From Nocardioides eburneiflavus (GTDB taxonomy: Bacteria; Actinomycetota; Actinomycetes; Propionibacteriales; Nocardioidaceae), in contig NZ_SRRO01000001.1 of NCBI RefSeq assembly GCF_004785795.1, positions 3,410,001-3,474,000 on the forward strand: a stretch of 64,000 nucleotides of DNA, given 5' to 3'. This document shows, in pieces, positions 46,958 through 55,405 of this stretch. The position numbers were made by a program, and so were the translations under genes. A model generated the notes under the pieces. The model was not told the origin of the DNA, did no database searches, and worked only from the letters and a program-made list of their open reading frames with translations. How positions within the stretch are numbered: position 1 is the stretch's first letter; every line of letters begins with the position of its first letter.

Positions 46958-47626
46958 TCAGGCGCTGCGCAGGTCCAGCCCGGTGCGGCGCCTCAGCTCC
47001 TGGAGGGTGATCCCGTACGTCGCCTGCACGCTCGGGCCGTCCGGACCCACGTCGACGATGGCGTGGTCGGTGTAGACCCGGCTGACGCAGGCGACGCCGG
47101 TGAGCGGGTAGGTGCAGGCCTCGACCAGCTTGGAGCTGCCGTCGCGCGTGAACAGCGACATCATCACGAAGACGTCCTTGGCCCCGATGGCGAGGTCCAT
47201 CGCGCCGCCGACGGCGGGGATCGCCTCGGGCTCGCCGGTGTGCCAGTTGGCGAGGTCGCCGCCGGTGGAGACCTGGAAGGCACCGAGGACGCAGACGTCG
47301 AGGTGGCCGCCGCGCATCATGGCGAAGGAGTCGGCGTGGTGGAAGTACGACGCCCCGGGGGTCTCGATGACGGGGATCTTGCCGGCGTTGACGAGGTCGG
47401 GGTCGACCTCGTCGCCGACGGCGGCGCGGCCCATGCCGAGCATGCCGTTCTCGGTGTGGAGCACGACGCCCTGTGCGGGGGTGAGGTGGTCGGCGACGGT
47501 GGTGGGCTGACCGATCCCGAGGTTGACGAAGGCGCCGTGGGGGATGTCGGCGGCGACCAGGGCGGCGAGCTCGTCCTTGGACAGCGGACCGCGATCGGTG
47601 TGCTCGACGAGCAGGGAGTCGGTCAT
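46958..47626 (-). CDS. pcaJ: 3-oxoadipate CoA-transferase subunit B
   Basis: A 222-residue beta subunit of a class I CoA-transferase. With PcaI it moves CoA from succinyl-CoA to 3-oxoadipate. The catalytic Glu is Glu59 in LHTENGMLGMG. Other family blocks: VNLGIGQPTTVADHL, GAFQVSTGGDLANW and MDLAIGAKDVFVMM. It could also be called a generic 3-oxoacid CoA-transferase, but its place as last gene of the pca operon fixes the likely substrate. Its ATG overlaps the pcaI stop (ATGA). Confidence 0.93.
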   Translation of the reverse strand: MTDSLLVEHTDRGPLSKDELAALVAADIPHGAFVNLGIGQPTTVADHLTPAQGVVLHTENGMLGMGRAAVGDEVDPDLVNAGKIPVIETPGASYFHHADSFAMMRGGHLDVCVLGAFQVSTGGDLANWHTGEPEAIPAVGGAMDLAIGAKDVFVMMSLFTRDGSSKLVEACTYPLTGVACVSRVYTDHAIVDVGPDGPSVQATYGITLQELRRRTGLDLRSA

Positions 47627-48285
47627 GAGGTGTGCACCACCCGGTCGACGAAGATGCTCGGGGTCACGACGTTCTCGGGGTCGAGGTCGCCGGTGTCCAC
47701 GACGTCGTCGACCTGGACGATCGTGGTGGTGGCGGCGGTGGCCATGACCGGTCCGAAGTTGCGAGCGGTCTTGCGGTAGACGAGGTTGCCCATCCGGTCG
47801 GCGCGGTGGGCCTTGATCAGCGCGAAGTCGCCGCGGATCGGGTGCTCGAGGACGTAGTCGCGGCCCTCGATCGTGCGCCGCTCCTTGCCCTCGGCGAGCG
47901 GGGTGCCGACGCCGGTGGGGGAGAAGAACGCGCCGATGCCGGCGCCTGCGGCGCGCATCCGCTCGGCGAGGTTGCCCTGCGGCACCACCTCGAGCTCGAT
48001 GCGGCCGGTGCGGTAGAGGTCGTCGAAGACCCAGGAGTCGCTCTGGCGGGGGAAGGAGCAGATGATCTTCCGTACGTGGCCGGTCGCGAGCAGCGCGGCG
48101 AGGCCGTGGTCGCCGTTGCCGGCGTTGTTGTTGACCACGGTCAGGTCGGCGGCGCCCTGCAGGCGCAGCGCGTCGATGAGCTCGGTCGGCTGCCCGGCGA
48201 GCCCGAAGCCGCCGATGAGCACGGTCGCTCCGTCGGGGATGTCGGCGACGGCCTCGGCGGGGTCGGTGAGGTGGGTGGTGGTCAT
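47623..48285 (-). CDS. pcaI: 3-oxoadipate CoA-transferase subunit A
   Basis: A 220-residue alpha subunit, partner of PcaJ. Family blocks: GATVLIGGFGLAGQPTELI, VVNNNAGNGDHGLAALL and the C-terminal VDDVVDTGDLDPENVVTP. ATG 48285 overlaps the thiolase stop and its own stop overlaps pcaJ, so it is embedded in the translation-coupled pca operon. Together the two subunits activate 3-oxoadipate for thiolytic cleavage. Confidence 0.93.
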   Translation of the reverse strand: MTTTHLTDPAEAVADIPDGATVLIGGFGLAGQPTELIDALRLQGAADLTVVNNNAGNGDHGLAALLATGHVRKIICSFPRQSDSWVFDDLYRTGRIELEVVPQGNLAERMRAAGAGIGAFFSPTGVGTPLAEGKERRTIEGRDYVLEHPIRGDFALIKAHRADRMGNLVYRKTARNFGPVMATAATTTIVQVDDVVDTGDLDPENVVTPSIFVDRVVHTS

Positions 48286-49487
48286 GCGGCGTCCTCGTTC
48301 TCGAGCACCACGGCGAGGCCCTGGCCGACGCCGATGCAGATCGCAGCGACCCCCCAGCGGTGCCCGTCGGCGCGCATGGCGGCGGCGAGCGTGCCGAGGA
48401 CGCGACCGCCGGACGCTCCCAGTGGGTGGCCGAGCGCGATCGCGCCGCCGCGGGTGTTGACGACCTCCGGGCCGGCGAGGCCCTGCCGGAGCCAGGCGTC
48501 GACGCAGACGAGGGACTGCACGGCGAAGGCCTCGTTGAGCTCGACGACCCCGACGTCGGACCAGCCGATGCCGGCTCGGGCGAGGGCCTTGCCGGCCGCC
48601 TCGACGGGCGCGAAGCCGAAGCGGTGCGGCTCGACGGCGTGGGTGCCGCGCCCGGCGATGCGGGCGATCGGGTCGCTGCCGATGCGGTCGGCCGCCGCGG
48701 CGGAGCCGAGGAGGACGGCGGAGGCGCCGTCGCTGAGAGGCGAGGCGTTGCCGGCGGTGATCGTGCCGTCGGGCCGGAACGACGGCTTGAGCGCGGACAG
48801 CGTCTCGGGGGAGGCGTCCGGGCGGATGCCCTCGTCGCGGGCGAGGTCCACGCCCTCGACGGGCACGACGAGGTCGTCGTAGAAGCCCGACTCCCACGCC
48901 TCGTGCGCGAGTCGGTGGGAGCGCGCCGCGAAGGCGTCCTGGCGCTCGCGGGGGACGTCGTGGATGTCCTGGAGCTGCTCGTTGGACTCACCCAGCGACA
49001 CGGTCCACTCCTCGGGCATGCGCGGGTTGACCAGCCGCCAGCCCAGCGTCGTCGAGACCAGCTCGGTGTTGGCCGCGGGGAACGCGCGCTCGGGCTTGGG
49101 CAGCACCCAGGGGGCGCGGGTCATCGACTCGACGCCACCGGTGAGGACGATGTCGGCGTCGCCGGTCTCGATGGTGCGCGAGCCGATCATCGCGGCGTCC
49201 AGGGACGATCCGCAGAGGCGGTTGACCGAGGTGCCGGGCACCGAGACCGGGAGGCCGGCGAGCAGGGCGGCCATGCGGGCGACGTTGCGGTTGTCCTCGC
49301 CCGCGCCGTTGGCGTTGCCGAGCACGACCTCGTCGACCTCGGCCGGGTCGAGCCCGGTGCGCGCGAGGGCCGCCCGGAGCACGCCGGCGGCGAGGTCGTC
49401 GGGACGGGTCTTCGCCAGCGCCCCACCGAAGCGGCCGAACGGCGTGCGGACCGTCGCGTAGAGGTGGGCCTGCGGGGTGCTGCTCAT
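48282..49487 (-). CDS. pcaF: 3-oxoadipyl-CoA thiolase
   Basis: A 401-residue thiolase that cleaves 3-oxoadipyl-CoA to succinyl-CoA and acetyl-CoA, the last step of the beta-ketoadipate pathway. The acylated Cys is Cys92 in SVNRLCGSSLDA. The C-terminal motifs GGAIALGHPLGASG and CIGVGQG supply the catalytic His and second Cys. VELNEAFAVQ is also typical. Sequence alone cannot exclude a general acetyl-CoA acetyltransferase, but its overlap with pcaI and pcaL settles the role. Confidence 0.93.
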   Translation of the reverse strand: MSSTPQAHLYATVRTPFGRFGGALAKTRPDDLAAGVLRAALARTGLDPAEVDEVVLGNANGAGEDNRNVARMAALLAGLPVSVPGTSVNRLCGSSLDAAMIGSRTIETGDADIVLTGGVESMTRAPWVLPKPERAFPAANTELVSTTLGWRLVNPRMPEEWTVSLGESNEQLQDIHDVPRERQDAFAARSHRLAHEAWESGFYDDLVVPVEGVDLARDEGIRPDASPETLSALKPSFRPDGTITAGNASPLSDGASAVLLGSAAAADRIGSDPIARIAGRGTHAVEPHRFGFAPVEAAGKALARAGIGWSDVGVVELNEAFAVQSLVCVDAWLRQGLAGPEVVNTRGGAIALGHPLGASGGRVLGTLAAAMRADGHRWGVAAICIGVGQGLAVVLENEDAA

Positions 49488-50689
49488 GAGGGAGTGTCCT
49501 TCGGGTCGTGCTCGAGGTCGTCGAGGGTGGTCTGCGCGATGCGGAAGGCGGTGTTGGCGTCGGGCACACCGCAGTAGATCGCGGTCTGCAGGATCAGCTC
49601 CTTGATCTCGTCGTCGGTCAGTCCGTTGGTGCGGGCCGCGCGGAGGTGCATCGCGAGCTCCTCGTGGTGCGCGCGGGCGATGAGCGCGGTGAGGGTGATC
49701 ATGGAGCGGCTGCGGCGGTCGAGACCGGGACGGGTCCAGATGCCACCCCAGGCGTAGTCGGTGATGAGCTCCTGGAACTCGCGGGTCAGGTCGGTCGCGG
49801 ATGCGGTGGCCCGGTCGACGTGGGCGTCGCCCAGCACCTCGCGACGGACCTTCATGCCCGCCTCGACGCGTCCGGCGACCGTGTCCGGTGGGCCTGCGAG
49901 GCCGGCCACCTCCCGGATCGCCGCCGCGGTCTCGGCGGGTGCCTCGACGGGCGCCTGGTGCGCCACCCGGTCGAGCACGAACAGCCGGCCGTCCGACACC
50001 CCGTGGGCGACCTCGGCCATGCCGGCGACCGGCGCGGCGACGTCGTACGCCCCGGCGACCGCGACGACCGGTGCGGTGATCTCGCCGAGCCGGTCGCGCA
50101 CGTCGAAGGTGGCGAGCGCCCCGCACACCGAGGCGTAGCCGAAGCGGTCCGCCTCCTGGAGCGCGCGGAGGAGCCCGGTCACGAGCTCGGGCTGCTCCTC
50201 GATGAACCCGGGGCGGAACCAGCGTCGAGCCGATCCCTCCACCATGACGGGTGTGCCGGAGCGGCGGACGAGGTCGGCGCGCTCGCGCCACATCGCCTCG
50301 TCCCCCAGCCGGGCACCGGAGCACACGACCGCGGCAGCGCGGACGCGCTCGGGCGCGTCGAGCAGCAGCTGGAGCCCGACCGCACCGCCCACGGAGTCGC
50401 CTGCGTGGACGAACGACCCGCCGGCCTCCCCCCGCGCGGCGAGGACCCCGTCGACGAAGGCCAGCACCCCCGCGGCGAGGTCGGTCATGGTGGGGTCCTC
50501 GGTCGGGACGGAGCGGTTCACGCCGTGACCGGGCAGGTCCCAGGCGACGACGTGGAAGTCGTCGCCCAGGAGCGCCGCGACGGGGGACCACAGCGCGGTG
50601 GCCGACGTGCCGAGGGAGGGGCCGCAGACCAGCAGCGGCAGGTCGGGCGATCCGGCCAGCTCGACGCCGGCGAGGTGCGGGGTGCTCAT
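49484..50689 (-). CDS. pcaL: Fused 3-oxoadipate enol-lactonase / 4-carboxymuconolactone decarboxylase
   Basis: A 401-residue fusion of PcaD and PcaC, common in actinobacteria. Residues 1-260 are an alpha/beta hydrolase with nucleophile Ser99 in HAGDSVGGAVG and a late His in VLDRVAHQAPVEAP. Residues about 275-400 are the carboxymuconolactone decarboxylase domain (FQELITDYAWGGIWTRPGL, RSMITLTALIARAHHEELAMH in parts). The fusion performs decarboxylation then lactone hydrolysis to 3-oxoadipate. ATG 50689 overlaps the pcaB stop and its own stop overlaps pcaF. Confidence 0.95.
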   Translation of the reverse strand: MSTPHLAGVELAGSPDLPLLVCGPSLGTSATALWSPVAALLGDDFHVVAWDLPGHGVNRSVPTEDPTMTDLAAGVLAFVDGVLAARGEAGGSFVHAGDSVGGAVGLQLLLDAPERVRAAAVVCSGARLGDEAMWRERADLVRRSGTPVMVEGSARRWFRPGFIEEQPELVTGLLRALQEADRFGYASVCGALATFDVRDRLGEITAPVVAVAGAYDVAAPVAGMAEVAHGVSDGRLFVLDRVAHQAPVEAPAETAAAIREVAGLAGPPDTVAGRVEAGMKVRREVLGDAHVDRATASATDLTREFQELITDYAWGGIWTRPGLDRRSRSMITLTALIARAHHEELAMHLRAARTNGLTDDEIKELILQTAIYCGVPDANTAFRIAQTTLDDLEHDPKDTPS

Positions 50690-51933
50690 GGGTGTCGTCC
50701 TCCGGATGCGGCGCGGGCCAGCAGCAGGTCGATCAGCGCGTCGGTGCTGCCGAGGTAGTGCGTGGGGTCGAAGTCGTCCGTCGCAGCGCCGTCGACGAGG
50801 CCGGTCAGGCTGCGCTGCTCGGCGAGCAGCCCTGATCCTGCCGCCTGCACCAGCCTGGCCATGCGACCGGTGTCCACGTGCAGGCCCGCGAGGAGCTCGG
50901 CGGTCTGGGAGGTCGCGGTCAGGGTGTGGCGACCGAGCCGGGCCAGTGGCGACCACTCGGTGTGCCAGGCGCCGTCCGGTCGCTCGTCGACCGCGGTGGC
51001 CGCGGCGAGGTGGAGCTGGGCGGCCAGACCGGGGGTCGTGAGGGCGGCGCGCCGGACCAGCACGGCCAGGACGGGGTTGGCCTTCTGGGGCATGGTCGAG
51101 GACCCGCCGCGGCCTTCAACGGCGGGCTCGGCGAGCTCGGCGATCTCGGGGCGGGCGAGCACCAGCACGTCGGCGGCGATCCGGCCGCAGGCGTCGGTGG
51201 CGCGGACGAGCGAGTCCGCGACCCGGGTCAGCGGAGCGCGGTTGGTGTGCCACGGCGGGGCGTGGGGGAGGGCGAGCCGGTCGGCGAGGTCCGCCGCCAG
51301 GGCCACCGCGTCGCCCCCGCCCACGGCGAGTCGCAGCAGCTCGGCAGACGCGGCCAGGGTGCCGGCAGCGCCGCCCACCTGCGCGGGAAGGCGGTCCCGC
51401 GCGTCGACGAGGTCGTCCCGCGCGTCGAGGACGCCGTGCAACCACTGGGCCGCCTTGAGCCCGAAGGTGATCGGCACCGCGTGCTGGGTCAGGGTGCGGC
51501 CGGCCATCGGGTCCGAACGGTGTCGCTCGGCCAGGGCGGCCAGGGCGGCCACCTGCTCGTCGAGCCGCGTCAGGACGGCGTCCACGGCGTCACGCAGGGC
51601 GAGCACGAGCGCGGTGTCGAGCACGTCCTGGCTGGTGAGGCCCCGATGCAGCCAACGAGCGGCCTCGGGGTGGGGGCCGGCCAGCCGCTCACGGACGTCC
51701 GCGAGGAGCGGGATCACGACGTTGCCCCCTGCCTCGGAGGCCACCGCGAGAGCCTGGAGGTCGAGCCGGGCGGCCAGGGGCTCCACGTCCACCTGGGCGG
51801 CCGAGGGGGCGACACCGGCGGCCACCAGGGCCGCGAGCCAGGCGCTCTCGACGCGGAGCGCTGCCCGGACGACGGCCGCGTCCGTGAGGTGGTCGCCGGC
51901 GCGGTGGTCGCCCGGCCACAGCAGGTCGGCCAT
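50686..51933 (-). CDS. pcaB: 3-carboxy-cis,cis-muconate cycloisomerase
   Basis: A 415-residue member of the fumarase/aspartase superfamily that lactonises 3-carboxy-cis,cis-muconate. The superfamily signature GSSTMPQKANP (about residue 275) is intact and GRTLTQHAVPITFG supports the PcaB assignment over adenylosuccinate lyase. The ATG overlaps the pcaG stop by one base. Middle of the pca operon. Confidence 0.94.
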   Translation of the reverse strand: MADLLWPGDHRAGDHLTDAAVVRAALRVESAWLAALVAAGVAPSAAQVDVEPLAARLDLQALAVASEAGGNVVIPLLADVRERLAGPHPEAARWLHRGLTSQDVLDTALVLALRDAVDAVLTRLDEQVAALAALAERHRSDPMAGRTLTQHAVPITFGLKAAQWLHGVLDARDDLVDARDRLPAQVGGAAGTLAASAELLRLAVGGGDAVALAADLADRLALPHAPPWHTNRAPLTRVADSLVRATDACGRIAADVLVLARPEIAELAEPAVEGRGGSSTMPQKANPVLAVLVRRAALTTPGLAAQLHLAAATAVDERPDGAWHTEWSPLARLGRHTLTATSQTAELLAGLHVDTGRMARLVQAAGSGLLAEQRSLTGLVDGAATDDFDPTHYLGSTDALIDLLLARAASGGRHP

Positions 51934-52502
51934 CAGGCCTCGCCGAAGTCGAGGAAGACGGTCTCGTCCGTGCCCTGCAGCCGGATGTCGAAGACGTAAC
52001 CATCGGCGTCCTCGCCGGCGACGAGGGTGTGCCGACGGTCCTCGGGCACCGAGGTCAGCACCGGGTCACCGGCGGCCACGGCGTCCTCGAGGGACAGGTA
52101 GGCGCGGGTGACCAGGCGGTGCAGGAGACCGCGGGCGAAGACGGTCACCGCGAAGAAGGGCGTCTGCACTCCCGCCGTCGCGCCCGGGCGGACGGTGGTG
52201 AAGGAGTAGTGGCCGGTGTCGTCCACGGGCGTGCGGCCGAAGCCGGTGAAGGTCCAGCAGTCGCGGGCCCGGGACCCCTGCACCTGGGCGACCCGGCCGT
52301 GCTCGTCGGCCTGCCACAGCTCGATCAGGGCGTCGGGCACCGGCTCTCCCGCCCCGTCGTACACGGTGCCGTGCAGCCGGATCGCGGCCGGGTGGCTGCG
52401 TGGGACGAGGTCGGCTCCGCCGTCGAAGGGGAGCGCGTAGCCGAAGAAGGGGCCGACGGTCTGGCCGGGCGTGGGCGGCAGCCCGGTCGAGTCCGTGCTC
52501 AT
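51933..52502 (-). CDS. pcaG: Protocatechuate 3,4-dioxygenase alpha subunit
   Basis: A 189-residue alpha subunit of the intradiol dioxygenase. It has the family start TPGQTVGPFFGYALP, the beta-sandwich block VPDALIELWQADEHGR and FTTVRPGA. It lacks the iron-ligand Tyr/His set, as alpha subunits do; the beta subunit PcaH supplies the iron. Its start overlaps the pcaH stop by four bases. Confidence 0.95.
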   Translation of the reverse strand: MSTDSTGLPPTPGQTVGPFFGYALPFDGGADLVPRSHPAAIRLHGTVYDGAGEPVPDALIELWQADEHGRVAQVQGSRARDCWTFTGFGRTPVDDTGHYSFTTVRPGATAGVQTPFFAVTVFARGLLHRLVTRAYLSLEDAVAAGDPVLTSVPEDRRHTLVAGEDADGYVFDIRLQGTDETVFLDFGEA

Positions 52503-53305
52503 GCGGTCTCCTCCTCCATCGGGGTCCGGCGGCTGCCGGTCAGCACGATGTCCCACGTGTACCCGGTGGCCCACTCGTGCTGGGTCACGTCGTGGTCGTA
52601 GGTCGCCACCAGCCGCGCACGGGCGGCGGGGTCGACGATCGCCTGGTAGATCGGGTCGAGGGCGAACAGCGGGTCGCCCGGGAAGTACATCTGGGTGACC
52701 AGCCGCTGGGTGAAGTCGGTCCCGAAGAGGGAGAAGTGGATGTGCGCGGGACGCCACGCGTTGCGGTGGTTCCTCCACGGGTACGGACCGGGCTTGATGG
52801 TGGTGAAGCGGTAGCGGCCCTCGTCGTCGGTGAGCATGCGGCCGACGCCGGTGAAGTGCGGGTCGATCGGGGCGGGGTGCTGGTCCCGCTTGTGGATGTA
52901 GCGCCCGGCCGAGTTGGCCTGCCAGATCTCGACGAGCTGCCGTCGGACCGGGCGGCCCTCGCCGTCGAGCACGCGACCGGTGACGACCATCCGCTCGCCC
53001 ACGGGCTCGCCACCGTCCTGGATCGTGAGGTCGGACTCGAGGCGGCCGACGTCGCGGTGGCCGAAGACGGGAGCGAACAGCTCGACCCCCTCGGGGTCCG
53101 CGTGGTGCAGGTCCTTGGTGGGGTGGCGGAGCAGGCTGCTGCGGTACGGGGCGTAGTCGAGGCGCGGCTGGGTCTCGGCGCGGCCGCCCTGGCGGAGCGA
53201 GGCGTCGTACGCGGTGCTGATCGCCGCCATCTCGGCGTCGATCGCCGACTGGCTCGCCGACGCCGAGTCGGGGCCCGACGACAGGGGCTCGGAGGTCTGG
53301 GTCAC
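52499..53305 (-). CDS. pcaH: Protocatechuate 3,4-dioxygenase beta subunit
   Basis: A 268-residue iron-bearing subunit that opens the protocatechuate ring between the hydroxyls. The non-haem Fe(III) ligands are visible: Tyr136 (ANSAGRYIHKRDQH), Tyr175 (KPGPYPWRNH), His188 and His190 (WRPAHIHFS). GTG 53305 is chosen because TACGGT lies seven bases upstream, indicating a leaderless mRNA; a longer open frame to 53581 would cross the operator and the divergent regulator. First gene of pcaHGBLFIJ. Confidence 0.95.
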   Translation of the reverse strand: MTQTSEPLSSGPDSASASQSAIDAEMAAISTAYDASLRQGGRAETQPRLDYAPYRSSLLRHPTKDLHHADPEGVELFAPVFGHRDVGRLESDLTIQDGGEPVGERMVVTGRVLDGEGRPVRRQLVEIWQANSAGRYIHKRDQHPAPIDPHFTGVGRMLTDDEGRYRFTTIKPGPYPWRNHRNAWRPAHIHFSLFGTDFTQRLVTQMYFPGDPLFALDPIYQAIVDPAARARLVATYDHDVTQHEWATGYTWDIVLTGSRRTPMEEETA

Positions 53306-53312
53306 GGGGCCG

Positions 53313-53318
53313 ACCGTA
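53313..53318 (-). promoter_or_regulatory. Candidate -10 box of the leaderless pca operon
   Basis: TACGGT on the minus strand, seven bases before GTG 53305. The -35 region is poor (AGCCAC), as expected for a promoter that needs an activator. The operator centre at 53358 is 53 bp upstream of the start. Confidence 0.5.
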
Positions 53319-53350
53319 GCCAGCCCGCCGGTGCTGTGGCTTGCCTTCCT

Positions 53351-53365
53351 TTCCACTGGACGAAA
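53351..53365. promoter_or_regulatory. IclR-type operator, copy 1 (pcaH/pcaR)
   Basis: On the minus strand TTTCGTCCAGTGGAA, matching TTCCGTCCAACGGAA (copy 4) at 12 of 15 positions. It is the least perfect copy. It lies between pcaH and the divergent IclR gene and could serve both. Confidence 0.55.
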
Positions 53366-53375
53366 GGATGCCGGC

Positions 53376-54158
53376 ATGGCAGGCAACTCCGCGAGCGCCG
53401 GGCGGTCGGTCACCAGCCGTGCCCTGGCGGTGCTGGGAGCCTTCGACGCGCGGCACCGGAGGCTCACGCTGACGGAGATCGCCGGGCGCGCCGGACTGCC
53501 GGTCGCGACGGCGCACCGGCTGGTGGGCGAGCTGGTGGGCTGGGGCGCTCTCGCCCGCACCCCGTCGGGTGAGTACGTCATCGGCCGGCGACTGTGGGAC
53601 GTCGGGCTGCTCGCGCCCGTCCACAGCGGGCTCCGTGAGCTCGCCTCGCCCTACCTCCACGACCTCTACGGAGCGACCCTCGCGACGGTCCACCTGGCGG
53701 TGCGCGACGGGCTCCAGGTGCTCTACGTCGACCGGCTCTCCGGGCATGCCTCCGTCCCGGTGGTGAGCACCATCGGGTCGCGCCTGCCCCTGCACGCCAC
53801 CGGGGTCGGCAAGGTGCTGCTGGCCCACGCGCCACCCGAGGTCCAGGAGGCGGTGATGGGCTCGCTCACGCGGATCACGCCGTACACCATCAGCCAGCCC
53901 GGCCGGCTGCGACGCCAGCTGGAGGCCGTCCTCGAGGACGACCACGCGACGACCGTCGAGGAGATGACGCTCGGCGCCTGCTCGGTGGCGGTGCCGATCC
54001 GCGCGGGGACCCAGGTGGTGGCCGCGCTGGGCGTGGTGGTGCCGACCCTGCAGCCACGTGAGCGCGACCGCCTGGTGAGCGCCATGCAGGTGGCGGCGCG
54101 CGGGGTGGGCCGCCACCTGCCGTCCGTCTCGGACGGCGACCGAGTCGACTTCCGCTGA
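53376..54158 (+). CDS. pcaR: IclR-family regulator, probably of protocatechuate/4-hydroxybenzoate catabolism
   Basis: A 260-residue regulator. Residues about 10-75 form the winged helix-turn-helix (LTLTEIAGRAGLPVATAHRLV). The effector domain follows with YVDRLSG, SRLPLHATGVGKVLLA and a C-terminal ACSVAVPI motif typical of IclR ligand pockets. ATG 53376 has GAAAGGA nine bases upstream; a closer ATG at 53368 is out of frame. It is divergent from pcaH, and its own stop codon lies inside the pobA operator. Sequence does not show whether it or the IclR protein at 57411 binds the shared palindromes. Confidence 0.85.
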   Translation: MAGNSASAGRSVTSRALAVLGAFDARHRRLTLTEIAGRAGLPVATAHRLVGELVGWGALARTPSGEYVIGRRLWDVGLLAPVHSGLRELASPYLHDLYGATLATVHLAVRDGLQVLYVDRLSGHASVPVVSTIGSRLPLHATGVGKVLLAHAPPEVQEAVMGSLTRITPYTISQPGRLRRQLEAVLEDDHATTVEEMTLGACSVAVPIRAGTQVVAALGVVVPTLQPRERDRLVSAMQVAARGVGRHLPSVSDGDRVDFR

Positions 54159-54164
54159 GCGGAA
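54150..54164. promoter_or_regulatory. IclR-type operator, copy 2 (pobA)
   Basis: TTCCGCTGAGCGGAA, a perfect 7+1+7 palindrome. It overlaps the pcaR stop codon and is centred at 54157, 53 bp before ATG 54210. Confidence 0.6.
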
Positions 54165-54196
54165 CGCCCCCGTGGCAGTGCGCCGCGCGGCGGGCC

Positions 54197-54202
54197 GATG
54201 AT
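54197..54202 (+). promoter_or_regulatory. Candidate -10 box of leaderless pobA
   Basis: GATGAT, seven bases before ATG 54210, the same spacing as at pcaH. It matches TATAAT at four of six positions. Confidence 0.35.
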
Positions 54203-54209
54203 GCAGCGC

Positions 54210-55403
54210 ATGGCCACCACCCCCGTCCCTGTCCGCACCCAGGTCGCGATCGTCGGTGCCGGTCCGGCCGCGCTGATGCTGTCCCACCTGCTCGCCCGCG
54301 CCGGCATCGACTCCGTCGCGATCGACCTGCGCACCCGCGAGGAGATCGAGCAGACGCACCGCGCCGGGATCCTCGAGCAGGACTCCGTGGACCTCCTCGT
54401 CGACTCCGGGGTGTCCGACCGCGTGCTCCGCGACGGCTACCGGCACGACGGCATCGAGCTCGCCTTCGGCGGTGGATCGCACCGCATCGACTTCCGCGGG
54501 CTGGTCGGGGCGTCGACCCAGCTCTACCCGCAGACCGATGTCTTCATCGACCTCGCCGACGCCCGCGCCCGCGACGGAGGGGACGTGCGGTTCGGCGTCA
54601 CGGACGTCGAGGTGGGCGGGCTCACCGACCGCCCGGTCGTGCGCTTCACGGCCAGTGACGGGCTGGCCCACGAGGTCCGCGCCGACTTCCTCGTCGGGGC
54701 CGACGGGTCGCGCAGCCTGTGCCGCCGCGCGGTGCCGGAGGCCGAGCGCCTCCAGTACTTCCGGGAGTACCCGTTCGCCTGGTTCGGCATCCTCGCCGAG
54801 GCGCCCCCGAGCGCCCCCGAGCTGATCTACAACCACTCTCCGCACGGGTTCGCGCTCATCAGCCAGCGCACCGAGACCCTCCAGCGGATGTACTTCCAGT
54901 GCGATCCCGCCGAGGACGCCACCACGTGGTCGGACGACCGCATCTGGGAGAGGCTCCAGGCCGCGGTGGGCGCCAACGGCCACACGCTCGCGGAGGGCGC
55001 GATCACCTCGCGCACGGTGCTGCCCTTCCGCAGCTTCGTCCAGGAGCCGATGCACCACGGCCGGATGGTGCTCGCGGGCGACGCCGCCCACACGGTGCCG
55101 CCCACGGGCGCCAAGGGCCTCAACCTCGCGCTGGCCGACGTACGGGTCCTCGCCGAGGAGCTGGAGCGGGCGGTCGACAAGGACGACCCGGCTCCGCTGG
55201 CGTCCTACAGCGAGAGGGCGCTGGCCCGGGTCTGGAAGGCCCAGCACTTCTCCTACTGGATGACCACGATGCTGCACACGCTGCCCGACGCGACCCCGTT
55301 CGACGTACGCCGCCAGGAGGGCGAGCTGGCCGCCGTGACCGGGTCGGTGGCGGGGTCGACCTACCTCGCCGAGGCCTACACGGGCTGGCCCGGGGCGCGC
55401 TGA
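54210..55403 (+). CDS. pobA: 4-hydroxybenzoate 3-monooxygenase
   Basis: A 397-residue FAD monooxygenase that turns 4-hydroxybenzoate into protocatechuate with NAD(P)H and O2. Motifs: GXGXXG in VAIVGAGPAALMLSHLLARAG, the DG motif GADGSRSLCRRA and the GD motif MVLAGDAAHTVPPTGAKGLNLALADV (in parts). FREYPFAWFGILAEAPPS and HSPHGFALISQR are specific to PobA. In-frame ATGs at 54198, 54201 and 54210 are possible; I chose 54210 because a -10 box at seven bases and an operator at -53 copy the pcaH layout. The downstream HD-domain gene starts two bases after its stop. Confidence 0.94.
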   Translation: MATTPVPVRTQVAIVGAGPAALMLSHLLARAGIDSVAIDLRTREEIEQTHRAGILEQDSVDLLVDSGVSDRVLRDGYRHDGIELAFGGGSHRIDFRGLVGASTQLYPQTDVFIDLADARARDGGDVRFGVTDVEVGGLTDRPVVRFTASDGLAHEVRADFLVGADGSRSLCRRAVPEAERLQYFREYPFAWFGILAEAPPSAPELIYNHSPHGFALISQRTETLQRMYFQCDPAEDATTWSDDRIWERLQAAVGANGHTLAEGAITSRTVLPFRSFVQEPMHHGRMVLAGDAAHTVPPTGAKGLNLALADVRVLAEELERAVDKDDPAPLASYSERALARVWKAQHFSYWMTTMLHTLPDATPFDVRRQEGELAAVTGSVAGSTYLAEAYTGWPGAR

Positions 55404-55405
55404 GC

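Noticed and set aside
54198-54209. pobA start at ATG 54198 or 54201
   Set aside because: No ribosome site, and these ATGs form the GATGAT box that fits a leaderless start at 54210. Kept as a less likely option.
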